Below, one piece after another: positions 45,993-54,481 of a DNA stretch of 64,000 bases (positions are counted from its first letter, which is position 1; every line of letters begins with the position of its first letter). The stretch covers positions 1 to 64,000 of the forward strand of contig NZ_JAHREP010000010.1 in assembly GCF_019084545.1 (NCBI RefSeq), read 5' to 3'. The position numbers were made by a program, and so were the translations under genes. The stretch is from Marinobacterium ramblicola. Lineage in GTDB: Bacteria; Pseudomonadota; Gammaproteobacteria; Pseudomonadales; Balneatricaceae. Under the pieces are notes generated by a model. That model was not told the origin of the DNA, made no database searches, and saw only the letters and a list, made by a program, of their open reading frames with translations.

Positions 45993-47429
45993 ATGAAAAC
46001 CAGCTACATCAACGGCCGCTTTATCGAGGCCGGCGAGCAAGAGCTCAAGAATATCAACCCGTCCGACATCAGCGATGTTATCGACACCTTCAGCCGCGCG
46101 GGACGTGCCGAGACCCGACAGGCGATCACAGCCGCTGCCGCTGCCGCCGACAGCTGGGGGCGATCCAACCCGCAGCAGCGTTTCGATATACTCGACTTCA
46201 TCGGTAGTGAAATTCTGGCGCGACGCGAAGAGCTTGGCGCCCTGCTCTCCCGCGAAGAGGGCAAAACCCTGCCGGAAGGGATCGGTGAAGTCACCCGCGC
46301 CGGCTACCTGTTCAAGTTTTTCGCCGGCGAAGCCCTGCGCATCGGCGGCGAAAAACTGGACTCCGTACGCGCCGGCGCCACCATCGACATCACGCGCGAA
46401 CCTGTCGGTGTCGTCGGCATCATCACCCCCTGGAACTTTCCCGTCGCGATTCCGGCCTGGAAGATTGCACCAGCGCTCTGTTACGGCAATGCAGTGGTCT
46501 TCAAACCCGCCGAACTGGTGCCCTCCTCCGCCTGGGCTCTGGCCGAGATCATCTCCCGCTCCGGCCTGCCCGCCGGAGTGTTCAACATGGTGATCGGCCC
46601 GGGCCGCGAAGTCGGCGACGAGATCATCGGCAGCAACGAGGTTCAGGCGATCACCTTCACCGGTTCGGTCAGTACCGGCACCATGATCGCCCAGCGCTGT
46701 GCCGCGCGCATGGCCAAGGTCCAGCTCGAACTCGGCGGCAAGAACCCGCTGATCGTACTGGATGACGCCGACCTGGAGCAGGCGGTCGATGTTGCCGTTC
46801 AGGGCAGCTTCTACTCCACCGGTCAGCGCTGCACCGCCAGTTCGCGCATCATCGTCACCGATGGCATCTACAACGACTTCATCGCGCTGCTAGCCAAGCG
46901 AACCAAGGCATTGCGTGTAGGCAACGCCCTGTCCAGCGATACCCAGATCGGCCCGGTGGCCAGCGCAAGCCAGTTGCAGCAGGACCTCGAGTATATCGAG
47001 ATCGCCAAACAGGAGGGCGCCACTCTGCTGGTGGGCGGCAAACGCATCGAGGGCGAAACCGAGGGTTACTACCTGCAACCGGCCATCTTTACCGACGTCG
47101 ACAACCGGATGCGGATCTGCCGGGAGGAGGTGTTCGGTCCCGTGGCGACGGTATCGCGGGTTGCCGATTATGAAGCGGCCCTGGCCGAAGCCAATGACAC
47201 TCAATTCGGCCTGTCCGCCGGTATCTGCACAACCTCCCTGAAGTATGCGGAACACTACAAGCGACACGCCAAGGCGGGCATGGTCATGGTCAACCTGCCG
47301 ACGGCAGGCGTGGACTACCACGTACCTTTTGGCGGCACCAAGGCGTCAAGCTACGGTCCTCGCGAGCAGGGCCGCTACGCGGCGGAGTTCTACACCCGCG
47401 TCAAGACCGCTTACCAGAAAGCAGACTGA
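45993..47429 (+). CDS. Aldehyde dehydrogenase, alpha-ketoglutarate-semialdehyde type
   Basis: 478 residues. ALDH catalytic set: Asn148 in TPWNFP, Glu246 in LELGGK, Cys280 in TGQRCTASSR. The segments SREEGKTLPE, FKFFAGEALR and the C-terminal VNLPTAGVDYHVPFGGTKASSYGPREQG are those I associate with 2,5-dioxopentanoate (alpha-KGSA) dehydrogenases, which convert the last hydroxyproline-pathway intermediate to 2-oxoglutarate. The match to the deaminase at 53513 supports this. GAGAGAG before ATG. Confidence 0.9.
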   Translation: MKTSYINGRFIEAGEQELKNINPSDISDVIDTFSRAGRAETRQAITAAAAAADSWGRSNPQQRFDILDFIGSEILARREELGALLSREEGKTLPEGIGEVTRAGYLFKFFAGEALRIGGEKLDSVRAGATIDITREPVGVVGIITPWNFPVAIPAWKIAPALCYGNAVVFKPAELVPSSAWALAEIISRSGLPAGVFNMVIGPGREVGDEIIGSNEVQAITFTGSVSTGTMIAQRCAARMAKVQLELGGKNPLIVLDDADLEQAVDVAVQGSFYSTGQRCTASSRIIVTDGIYNDFIALLAKRTKALRVGNALSSDTQIGPVASASQLQQDLEYIEIAKQEGATLLVGGKRIEGETEGYYLQPAIFTDVDNRMRICREEVFGPVATVSRVADYEAALAEANDTQFGLSAGICTTSLKYAEHYKRHAKAGMVMVNLPTAGVDYHVPFGGTKASSYGPREQGRYAAEFYTRVKTAYQKAD

Positions 47430-47458
47430 GTCAAATAGCGTTACGGAGTCTTAGAATC

Positions 47459-47821
47459 ATGGCATCAGTAAAACCGATCGATTTCAAACACGCCGATGTT
47501 GCGCCGCTGATCTCCGTCATGGAGCCCGCACGCCGGATCAGCGGTGCACCCGAGCAGAGCCTGACCAACATCTATAAAGACGCTACCGGCGCCCTCCTAT
47601 CAGGCACCTGGAGTTCCGAAATCGGCAAGTGGAAAGTGGACTACAGCAACCGCCACGAGTTCTGCTATCTGTTGGAGGGTCGCATCGTCCTGACCGGCGA
47701 CGATGGCGAAACCACAGCGTTCAAGGCCGGCGACGCATTCGTCATCCCGGTCGGCTTCAAGGGATCCTGGGAGGTAATCGAACCCGTAACCAAGCATTAC
47801 GTCATCCTCAACACCCCCTGA
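47459..47821 (+). CDS. Small single-domain cupin (DUF861/cupin_3)
   Basis: 120 residues forming one beta-barrel (GTWSSEIGKWKVDYSNRHEFCYLLEGRIVLTGDDGE, then FKAGDAFVIPVGFKGSWEV). Cupin_3 proteins frequently sit beside PuuB-type oxidoreductases. Some relatives are ureidoglycine aminohydrolase-like, but here the function is unknown; it may bind a reactive aldehyde or imine intermediate. GGAG before ATG; same operon. Confidence 0.88.
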   Translation: MASVKPIDFKHADVAPLISVMEPARRISGAPEQSLTNIYKDATGALLSGTWSSEIGKWKVDYSNRHEFCYLLEGRIVLTGDDGETTAFKAGDAFVIPVGFKGSWEVIEPVTKHYVILNTP

Positions 47822-47833
47822 TCGCTATAACGG

Positions 47834-47870
47834 GTGGTGTGCGCAACGGCCGATTCATCCAGCACACCAC
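47834..47870 (+). promoter_or_regulatory. Intercistronic hairpin
   Basis: GTGGTGTGC (47834-47842) pairs with GCACACCAC (47862-47870) around a 19-nt loop between the cupin and the next oxidoreductase gene. No T-run; probably an mRNA-processing or stability element. Confidence 0.4.
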
Positions 47871-47904
47871 TCCATAATAAAAGAGCCAACGCAGAGGCAG
47901 CACC

Positions 47905-49218
47905 ATGCAAATTCGCAACCTTCCCGCCGATGACGGCAGCAGTGGGTGGATCAATGTCCTGCCACCTCGTGAGCCGAAGCGATTGGCGCCCCCCCTGGAA
48001 GCCGACTGGGTCATTGTCGGTGCCGGATTTACCGGTCTGGCCGCCGCGCGTCAGTTGGCACTGCATTATCCCGGTGACCGTATATTGCTTATCGACGCGC
48101 AACGCGTTGCCGATGGAGCATCAGGCCGCAACTCCGGCTTTCTCATCGACCTGCCGCATGATCTCAGCGCCCCGGACTACATCGGTGACCTGGTCGCCGC
48201 ACGTAACGACATGACCCTGAACCGGGCCGCGACCGGATACCTCCGGGATATCCTTAAAAAGGAAGATATAGAGTGTCACTGGCGCGAATGCGGCAAGATC
48301 CAGGGAGCGGTCAGCACCAGCGGTATCAAGGTGCTCGATGCCTACCGCTCTGGCCTGGACCGTCTGGGCACCGAGTATCGGATGATGAATTCCGATACAT
48401 TGGAACGTAAGCTGGGTACAAGCTATTACCGCCAGGGGCTGTTTACACCGGGCACCGTTCTGGTTCAGCCTGCTGCCCTGGCACGCGGCCTCGCCAATGC
48501 ACTGCCGCAGAATGTCCAGTTATGTGAACAGACACCGGTAACGCAGGTCGAATACGGCACTCCGATCACGTTGACCACCCCCGGCGGCACCATCAAAACC
48601 GGCAAACTGCTGCTGACCACCAACGCGTTCGCGAAGGAGTTCGGATTTTTTGGCAATGCGCTACTCCCGGTCTTCACCTACGGCGGTATCACGCGACAGC
48701 TGACCGAGGAGGAGCAACAGCTCGTCGGTGGCGACCCCTACTGGGGCATCATCCCGGCAGACCCCTTTGGCAGCACGGTAAGACGAACGCCGGACCAGCG
48801 CATCCTGATCCGCAACACCTTCAGCTACAACCCTACCGGACGCAGTACCGATGCGATCAGGGCACGAGCACGTGATCATATCGAGAAAGGCTTCAAGGCC
48901 CGCTTCCCGAAGATCAAGAATATCGAGATTGAATACGTATGGGGTGGCGCACTCTGCCTTAGCCGCAATCATGCTCCCTATTTCGGCAAGCTCAGAGACA
49001 ATGTCTACGGCGCAGGTTGCCACAATGGACTGGGGGTAACCAAGGGCACCATTGCCGGAAAGCTGCTGGCCGACTACCTGGCCGGCGAGGATTCGGAGAT
49101 GTTGCGATACATGCTGTCCCGGCCGACACCGTCGGCAAACCCTCCGCGTCCGCTCCTCGACATAGGTATAAAAATGACGCTGCTATATAATCAATTGAAA
49201 GCAGGTGCAGAGCGCTGA
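47905..49218 (+). CDS. FAD-dependent oxidoreductase B (D-hydroxyproline dehydrogenase candidate)
   Basis: 437 residues. FAD motif WVIVGAGFTGLAAARQL (35-51), GASGRNSGFLIDLPHDL, and the C-terminal FAD motif YGAGCHNGLGVTKGT. Closely related over its whole length to oxidoreductase C (56112), more so than to A; shared blocks include RNSGF-IDLPH-L and RQGLFTPG/RAGLFTPG. It probably oxidises an imino acid such as cis-4-hydroxy-D-proline or an N-methyl amino acid. Last gene of the operon starting at 43600. Confidence 0.88.
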   Translation: MQIRNLPADDGSSGWINVLPPREPKRLAPPLEADWVIVGAGFTGLAAARQLALHYPGDRILLIDAQRVADGASGRNSGFLIDLPHDLSAPDYIGDLVAARNDMTLNRAATGYLRDILKKEDIECHWRECGKIQGAVSTSGIKVLDAYRSGLDRLGTEYRMMNSDTLERKLGTSYYRQGLFTPGTVLVQPAALARGLANALPQNVQLCEQTPVTQVEYGTPITLTTPGGTIKTGKLLLTTNAFAKEFGFFGNALLPVFTYGGITRQLTEEEQQLVGGDPYWGIIPADPFGSTVRRTPDQRILIRNTFSYNPTGRSTDAIRARARDHIEKGFKARFPKIKNIEIEYVWGGALCLSRNHAPYFGKLRDNVYGAGCHNGLGVTKGTIAGKLLADYLAGEDSEMLRYMLSRPTPSANPPRPLLDIGIKMTLLYNQLKAGAER

Positions 49219-49311
49219 ACAACTGCACATCAAGCCGGACACTCATGACACACCCAACCGGTGAGTGGGCGGCATCCACCAAGATTCGTTCGCTGGAGTG
49301 GTTCCGTAACC

Positions 49312-50346
49312 ATGAGCTTTCATTACCCCGGGGCTTTTGACGAAGAGATGGAGCTCGCCGAGGATGCCTCCCCCGACCTCAACGTCGGCTTTCTACTGGT
49401 CCAGGATTTCACGCTGATGCCTGTCGCCGGGTTCGTGGAATCACTGCGTTTCGCTGCAGATCGCTCATTCCGCAGTCAGCAACTCTATTGTCGCTGGGAT
49501 TGGATGTCGGAGGGCAAGCAACCGGTAAAGGCCAGCTGCGGGTTGGAGATCAAGCCGCAACATGACCTTGGCAACCCCGCGCAATACGACTACATCGCCG
49601 TTGCAGGCGGCTTGCTGGATGCGGCCACATCACCGTCGGAAGCCATCCTCGACTATCTTCGCAAGGCACATGAAATGGATATACCGCTGATCGGCCTCTG
49701 CTCCGGCAGCTTTGTGCTGGCCGAAGCGGGGCTGCTCGATAACCATAAATGCGCCGTGCATTTCACGGTGTGGGAGTATTTCAAGAAGCGCTACCCAGGC
49801 GTGCAGGCCGTCGTGGATTCAGGGCACATACGCGATGGCAATATCATCACCTGCCCGGGGGGCACTGCCATCGACCTGGCGGCCGAGGTGATAGCGGCTC
49901 ATTGCGGTCGTTCCAGAGCTCAAAAGGGGCTGGATTATCTCCTGGTGTCACCGCCATCCAAGGGGGCGGCCGAAGAGGATTCCGCCGAAAAGCCCTTCGA
50001 CGTTGCGCGATATGAAAACCGCCTGCTTGAAAGCGCTATCATGCTGATGCAGGAGAACCTGAGCACCCCCTATTCGATCAAGAACCTGGCGGAACAACTG
50101 GATACGACCGAACGCCAGTTGACGCGACTATTCTCTACATTTCTTCACTCGGCCCCCGCAAACTACTGGAGAAAACTTCGACTGGAGCACTCCCGCCTCC
50201 TGTTGTTGAACACAACGAAGAAAGTCACCGAGATAGCCTACGAAACCGGTTTTGCGGACGCCTCCCACTTCTCTCAGTGGTACCGCAAAAGATATGGCGA
50301 AACACCCGCCGAGTTCCGTAAAAGGCGGACAAGTATCGATGCCTGA
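49312..50346 (+). CDS. GlxA-type AraC-family regulator (DJ-1/PfpI plus HTH)
   Basis: 344 residues from ATG 49312; an in-frame GTG at 49261 is less likely. DJ-1/PfpI-like domain (about 20-190) with the nucleophile elbow GLCSGSFVLAEAGLLD, which retains the Cys, unlike the paralogue at 35995. A C-terminal AraC HTH follows (about 240-340; STPYSIKNLAEQLDTTERQLTRLF, ASHFSQWYRKRYGETPAEFR). Probably senses the imported compound and controls half A of the island. Confidence 0.92.
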   Translation: MSFHYPGAFDEEMELAEDASPDLNVGFLLVQDFTLMPVAGFVESLRFAADRSFRSQQLYCRWDWMSEGKQPVKASCGLEIKPQHDLGNPAQYDYIAVAGGLLDAATSPSEAILDYLRKAHEMDIPLIGLCSGSFVLAEAGLLDNHKCAVHFTVWEYFKKRYPGVQAVVDSGHIRDGNIITCPGGTAIDLAAEVIAAHCGRSRAQKGLDYLLVSPPSKGAAEEDSAEKPFDVARYENRLLESAIMLMQENLSTPYSIKNLAEQLDTTERQLTRLFSTFLHSAPANYWRKLRLEHSRLLLLNTTKKVTEIAYETGFADASHFSQWYRKRYGETPAEFRKRRTSIDA

Positions 50347-50362
50347 GACCACCGACCGCTAC

Positions 50363-50977
50363 TCAACCCACCGACAAGGCCCAGAACGCAAGGAGCGGCG
50401 TGTCGATTGATCGCATGGCGTGTTTGATGCACGGTACGTTGTAGAAGGAACCGCCCACCCCCGGTGAGAACCACTCACCGTCAGCCTGGCGAAACTCCCC
50501 CTCCGACAGAACGAGGTAGACCTCTTCGGGCGCGTGTTGGTGATCTGGATATCGAACGTTCGGGGCCATCAGAGTGACGCCGAGCCAGAGGTCCTTGCGC
50601 TCTTCAATCCCGCCCGGACCGATGATCATCGCGTTGGCATGACCATCAATGAAATTTCGGCTCGCTGTCTCGCCATGGTTCGGGCGACGGCGCCACTCCA
50701 GCAACGGCTCGATAACCTTGAACCGAGCTGTCAGATGGTGAAGCGACGCATGTTCGGTTTCGACCGCCAACGCCGCATCCAGCCAGGAGCAGACAGGCAG
50801 CCGACCTCCCGGTCCCGACCGTTGCGCCCCGGGCGTTTCCAATGCGGCGGAAATCCGACGGATAGAGCGGCGCGACTCCGGCACCTGCGCGAACTGCCTG
50901 AACGCCGTAATAGCGGCCTCGGCAAACTGTTGGAGCGAGTCTCCTCTGGGTGTACTGATCGTTGAACCACTAAACAT
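50363..50977 (-). CDS. DMSP-lyase-like cupin
   Basis: 204 residues from the ATG at about 50977; a TTG start 11 codons further upstream is also possible. The C-terminal cupin holds HQHAPEEVY (about 146-154) and a later VPCIKHAMRS (His186), the metal-ligand pattern of the DddQ/DddW/DddL-like DMSP-lyase superfamily, together with GPGG and VRYPDH. The N-terminal half is helical. Many family members in terrestrial or amino-acid clusters do not cleave DMSP, so the substrate could be another betaine or a beta-eliminable zwitterion. Convergent with the GlxA-type regulator. Confidence 0.82.
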   Translation of the reverse strand: MFSGSTISTPRGDSLQQFAEAAITAFRQFAQVPESRRSIRRISAALETPGAQRSGPGGRLPVCSWLDAALAVETEHASLHHLTARFKVIEPLLEWRRRPNHGETASRNFIDGHANAMIIGPGGIEERKDLWLGVTLMAPNVRYPDHQHAPEEVYLVLSEGEFRQADGEWFSPGVGGSFYNVPCIKHAMRSIDTPLLAFWALSVG

Positions 50978-51059
50978 ATCGATTAAAAACGAGCATGAAG
51001 TTTCATTCAAAGTTTAACAGGATAATTTGTATGCGAAGCGCTGTATTTTTCGTTAACCA

Positions 51060-51148
51060 ATAACCTGCAGTTATCCTAAATGCCGAAAAAAGGTTGATTG
51101 TTTCACCGGCACACGAGTGACTACCATCATTCGATAGTCGGTTGCATT
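51060..51148 (+). promoter_or_regulatory. LysR-type box and duplicated leader, copy 1
   Basis: Starts with the near-palindrome ATAACCTGCAGTTAT (51060-51074; T-N11-A as in LysR-type boxes). It continues as an 89-bp block that aligns without gaps to 53379-53467, about 70 of 89 positions identical by hand. Highly conserved parts are the AAAAAAGGTTGATTGT segment and GTCGGTTGCATT. It lies upstream of the racemase/OCD pair. Confidence 0.75.
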
Positions 51149-51329
51149 GTCATCTATCGGTCTGACCCTGGCCGAACTCTGCCTGAACAAGCACACACGA
51201 CTGGCTAACTTCTTACGCACGCCATTCAATTGATTTGTCGTGCATTAAAACAACAAGAGTATGGCTTGGCTATCTACTGCTTTCTAATCAGAAAGCGCCG
51301 ATCCACCAACCTAAAACGAGAATATTGGA

Positions 51330-52382
51330 ATGGGTTTTAAAAGAACAATTAACGCCGTAGACACTCACTCCGGCATACCGATGCGCGTAATTACCGGCGG
51401 CGTCCCGCATATTCCGGGCGCGACGGTGTATGAAAAAATGAAGTGGCTGGAAGAGAACGACGATCAATTGCGTAAGTTGATGCTTCGTGAGCCGCGGGGC
51501 TATCCGGCACACTGCTGCAATATCATCGTGCCTCCCACCCATCCGGAAGCCGACGCAGGCTACATCATAATGGAGCAGATCGAGTATCCCGTGATGTCCG
51601 GCGGAAACACGATCTCGGTGGTGACAGTGCTGCTGGAGATGGGGCTGCTTCCCATGAAGGAGCCTGTAACCGAACTCGTGCTGGAGGCACCGGCCGGGCT
51701 GATTCGCATAACGGCGCAGTGCCAAAACGGAAAAGTGAAAGGCGTGACGTTCAAGAACGTACCCGCATTTGCCGCTCACCTTGACGCGGTAATTGACGTG
51801 CCGCACCTCGGGAAAGTAACCGTTGATGTCGGCTGGGGAGGCATGTTCTATGTAATCGCGGATGTCCGGCAGTTCCCCGGCCTCGAACTGAGCCCCAAGC
51901 ACGGTGCCGAACTCACGCGCATCTCCTCGATGATCCGACAAGCCGCTATCGAACAGCTCCCGGTGGAGCATCCCGACTACCCCGGCATCGGCATCACGAT
52001 ATCACAACTTTCCGGACCCAGTGATGATCCCAGGGCCGATTGGAAAAACGTCGTCACCATGTCGACAGGCGAGTTTTCCTGGGATGACCCTTCGACCTGG
52101 ACCGGCGCGATCGATCGCTGCCCCTGCGGTACCGGCACATGCGCCAAGATGGCGGTACTCCACGCCAAGGGCCAACTGGAGCTGAATCAGGACTTCCGTC
52201 ACCAGGGCATTGTCGGCAACGTTTTCACCGGTCGCCTCGTAGAAGAAACAACGATTGCCGGTCGAAAAGCGGTTGTCCCGACGATCACCGGTACCAGTTG
52301 GATCTACGGGCTGTGCACTTACGTACTGGATCACGATGACCCCTTCACCGAGGGCTTCATGATCGGTGACATCTGGCCCTGA
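51330..52382 (+). CDS. Proline racemase-family enzyme with Ser/Cys active site
   Basis: 350 residues. In this family two acid/base residues flank the substrate alpha carbon. Here the first, normally Cys in MCGHN, is Ser90 (VMSGGNTISV) and the neighbouring His is Gly; the second is Cys266 in RCPCGTGTCAK. Cys/Cys members are proline racemases or 4-hydroxyproline epimerases and Cys/Thr members are trans-3-hydroxyproline dehydratases; a Ser/Cys group also exists and works on hydroxyprolines. With the OCD and deaminase genes downstream, epimerisation of 4-hydroxyproline or dehydration of 3-hydroxyproline is likely. The ribosome-binding site is weak. Confidence 0.9.
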   Translation: MGFKRTINAVDTHSGIPMRVITGGVPHIPGATVYEKMKWLEENDDQLRKLMLREPRGYPAHCCNIIVPPTHPEADAGYIIMEQIEYPVMSGGNTISVVTVLLEMGLLPMKEPVTELVLEAPAGLIRITAQCQNGKVKGVTFKNVPAFAAHLDAVIDVPHLGKVTVDVGWGGMFYVIADVRQFPGLELSPKHGAELTRISSMIRQAAIEQLPVEHPDYPGIGITISQLSGPSDDPRADWKNVVTMSTGEFSWDDPSTWTGAIDRCPCGTGTCAKMAVLHAKGQLELNQDFRHQGIVGNVFTGRLVEETTIAGRKAVVPTITGTSWIYGLCTYVLDHDDPFTEGFMIGDIWP

Positions 52383-52406
52383 TCAACGTCTACACGGGAA
52401 ATCACC

Positions 52407-53339
52407 ATGCACTTTATTTCCGCTCAGAGCATCAATTCATTACTGGACTGGGATGGCGTACTGGATGCACTGCATGCAGCCCACCTCGGTCCGCGACCGA
52501 TAGGGGACGGCTTCTTTCTTGGGGACGCAGAGTATGGCCTGCTTGGCCGTGGCGTGGTCCTGCCGGGCTCCGGTGCCGGGCTGAAGATAGCATCCATCTG
52601 CGTTGCCAATAGCCAAGCGACCCCTCCACGCCCGATAGAAGACGCCGCCATTGTAGTCATTGACGAAGAAACCAAATCGATCAATGCGATACTCGATGGC
52701 CCCGAGATAAGCCGCTGGAAGACACCGGCCGACTCGGCGCTTGCCGCCAGACGACTCAGCCGCGAGGACAGTTCGGTTCTGCTGGTGTTGGGTGCCGGCC
52801 CGATCGCGAAAATGCTGGTTGAAGCCTACCTGCACATCCGCCCTTGCATACGCGAAGTTCTGCTATGGAATCGCACATCGGAGAAGCTGAATGAAACCCA
52901 TGCCCTCTTGACGTCCAGGGGCATCAACGCGCAGATCGTTCAAGACCTCGATTCCGCGGTAAGCAGCGCCGACATCGTCGCATCCGCCACCAGCTCTTCG
53001 ACTCCGCTGATTTTCGGTGAGTTCGTCAAGCCCGGAACGCACATCGATCTTCTGGGCGGATACCGTCCCGATATGCAAGAGGCCGATGCGAGCGCGCTGG
53101 CGAATGCCCGAATATTTGTCGACGATCGGTCGAACGCGGAGGCTTCAGGGGACATTTTGATCCCGCTCGAGGCGGGTGTTATCAGTCAAGAGCAGATTGA
53201 AGGAGATCTGTATGACCTTTGCCAGGATGCCGACTTTGTTCGCCATCCTGAAGATATCACTGTTTATAAAAATGCGGGGGGCGCCCATATCGATCTCGTC
53301 GTGAGTCAGCATGTCCTCGACAGACTCGAGACAAAATAA
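52407..53339 (+). CDS. Ornithine cyclodeaminase-family protein (pyrroline-2-carboxylate reductase candidate)
   Basis: 310 residues of the OCD/mu-crystallin fold: KIASICVANSQA (substrate loop), LLVLGAGPIAKMLVEAYL Rossmann motif, IVASATSSSTPLI, and GGYRPDMQEAD. Members next to hydroxyproline racemase-family enzymes are delta1-pyrroline-2-carboxylate reductases that form L-proline from dehydrated trans-3-hydroxyproline. Starts 24 bp after the racemase gene, clearly the same operon. Confidence 0.88.
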   Translation: MHFISAQSINSLLDWDGVLDALHAAHLGPRPIGDGFFLGDAEYGLLGRGVVLPGSGAGLKIASICVANSQATPPRPIEDAAIVVIDEETKSINAILDGPEISRWKTPADSALAARRLSREDSSVLLVLGAGPIAKMLVEAYLHIRPCIREVLLWNRTSEKLNETHALLTSRGINAQIVQDLDSAVSSADIVASATSSSTPLIFGEFVKPGTHIDLLGGYRPDMQEADASALANARIFVDDRSNAEASGDILIPLEAGVISQEQIEGDLYDLCQDADFVRHPEDITVYKNAGGAHIDLVVSQHVLDRLETK

Positions 53340-53378
53340 TCGGTCTCATTTGGTTGTTTTTGTATTCAACAGATATCG

Positions 53379-53467
53379 ATAACCTGAGGTTATTTTAAAA
53401 GCCAAAAAAAGGTTGATTGTGCCGCTGATACTCTACTGACTAACATCATTCAATGGTCGGTTGCATT
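53379..53467 (+). promoter_or_regulatory. LysR-type box and duplicated leader, copy 2
   Basis: Contains the perfect palindrome ATAACCTGAGGTTAT (53379-53393, T-N11-A) and then the same 89-bp block as at 51060-51148. It ends only 45 bp before the deaminase start codon, so this unit has its own promoter. Confidence 0.78.
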
Positions 53468-53512
53468 TTTGTTGGCCGGTTTAATTAATAAAAGATAACG
53501 AAGGTAAGCCAG

Positions 53513-54478
53513 ATGCATTTTGAAGGGATCTACACCCCTGTCATTACGCCATTTCGTGAAGATGGCTCAATCGACTTCGACGCCTTTGCCGTTCACGTCA
53601 AGTACCTGCAAGACGCCGGAGTGCATGGCCTGATGATCGGCGGTACGACGGGGGAGTACTACGTCGAGAGCCACGAAGAGCGTGTCGAACTGCTGAAAGT
53701 TGCCCGGCAGGTCTGTGGCAATGAGCTGACAATTATTTTCGGTACCGGCTCGGTTGATCCGCGCGCTTCGGTGAAGCTGGCCGAAGAGGCAGCCAAGCAT
53801 GAAGCCGACGTAATTCTGGTCGCCACCCCCCCCTACTCGCTGCCGACCCAGCGTGAACTCGCGCTGCACGCACTAAAGGTCGATCGCGCCGCGAATCTGC
53901 CCGCCATGCTATACAACTACCCCGACCGAATGGGTGTAAACATGGAGGAGGAGTTCCTGGACCGCGTAGGTCGTTCCAAGAACTTCTGCGGCATCAAGGA
54001 GAGTTCCGGCGACATAAACCGTCTGCACATGCTGGCACGCGATTATCCTCATATCCAGGTGTCCTGCGGGATGGACGACCAAGCCCTGGAGTTTTTTGCC
54101 TGGGGTGCGAAAAGCTGGGTATGCGCCGGCTCCAACTTCCTTCCGAAAGAACATATTGCGCTCTATAAGGCGTGTGTCCTTGAGAACGACTTCAGAAAGG
54201 CTCGCCGCATTATGTCCGCGATGTTGCCGCTTATGCGCGTTCTGGAACAGGGCGGGAAGTTTATCCAGAGCGTGAAATACGGCGTCACGCTGGACGGTCG
54301 TGTCTCCGGCGATGTCCGCGCACCGCTGCGCGGTTTGAACAAAGATGAAAAACGGGCGATGGAGCAGGTGGTGAAAACCCTGAAGACCACCATCGCGGCC
54401 ATAGAGGCCGAAGGCAACAGCCGGCCGGCCGCGACGAGCAAAAAGTCTGCCGCAACCACCGAGACCGAGGAGGTATAA
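53513..54478 (+). CDS. Dihydrodipicolinate synthase-family protein (pyrroline-hydroxycarboxylate deaminase candidate)
   Basis: 321 residues, TIM barrel of the DapA/NAL family. Schiff-base Lys162 in GIKESSGD, Tyr136 in YNYPDRMG, and GGTTGEYYVES in place of the DapA GTTGE-LTL motif. In hydroxyproline clusters this family deaminates 1-pyrroline-4-hydroxy-2-carboxylate to alpha-ketoglutarate semialdehyde. It carries an extra C-terminal tail of ~25 residues rich in Ala, Lys, Thr and Glu, probably disordered. AAGG before ATG; the next gene starts 3 bp after its stop. Confidence 0.9.
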   Translation: MHFEGIYTPVITPFREDGSIDFDAFAVHVKYLQDAGVHGLMIGGTTGEYYVESHEERVELLKVARQVCGNELTIIFGTGSVDPRASVKLAEEAAKHEADVILVATPPYSLPTQRELALHALKVDRAANLPAMLYNYPDRMGVNMEEEFLDRVGRSKNFCGIKESSGDINRLHMLARDYPHIQVSCGMDDQALEFFAWGAKSWVCAGSNFLPKEHIALYKACVLENDFRKARRIMSAMLPLMRVLEQGGKFIQSVKYGVTLDGRVSGDVRAPLRGLNKDEKRAMEQVVKTLKTTIAAIEAEGNSRPAATSKKSAATTETEEV

Positions 54479-54481
54479 GCG

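Noticed and set aside
51270-51290. Sigma-54-like TTGGCTATCTACTGC upstream of the racemase gene
   Set aside because: The GG and GC are 9 rather than 10 bp apart, which normally abolishes RpoN recognition.
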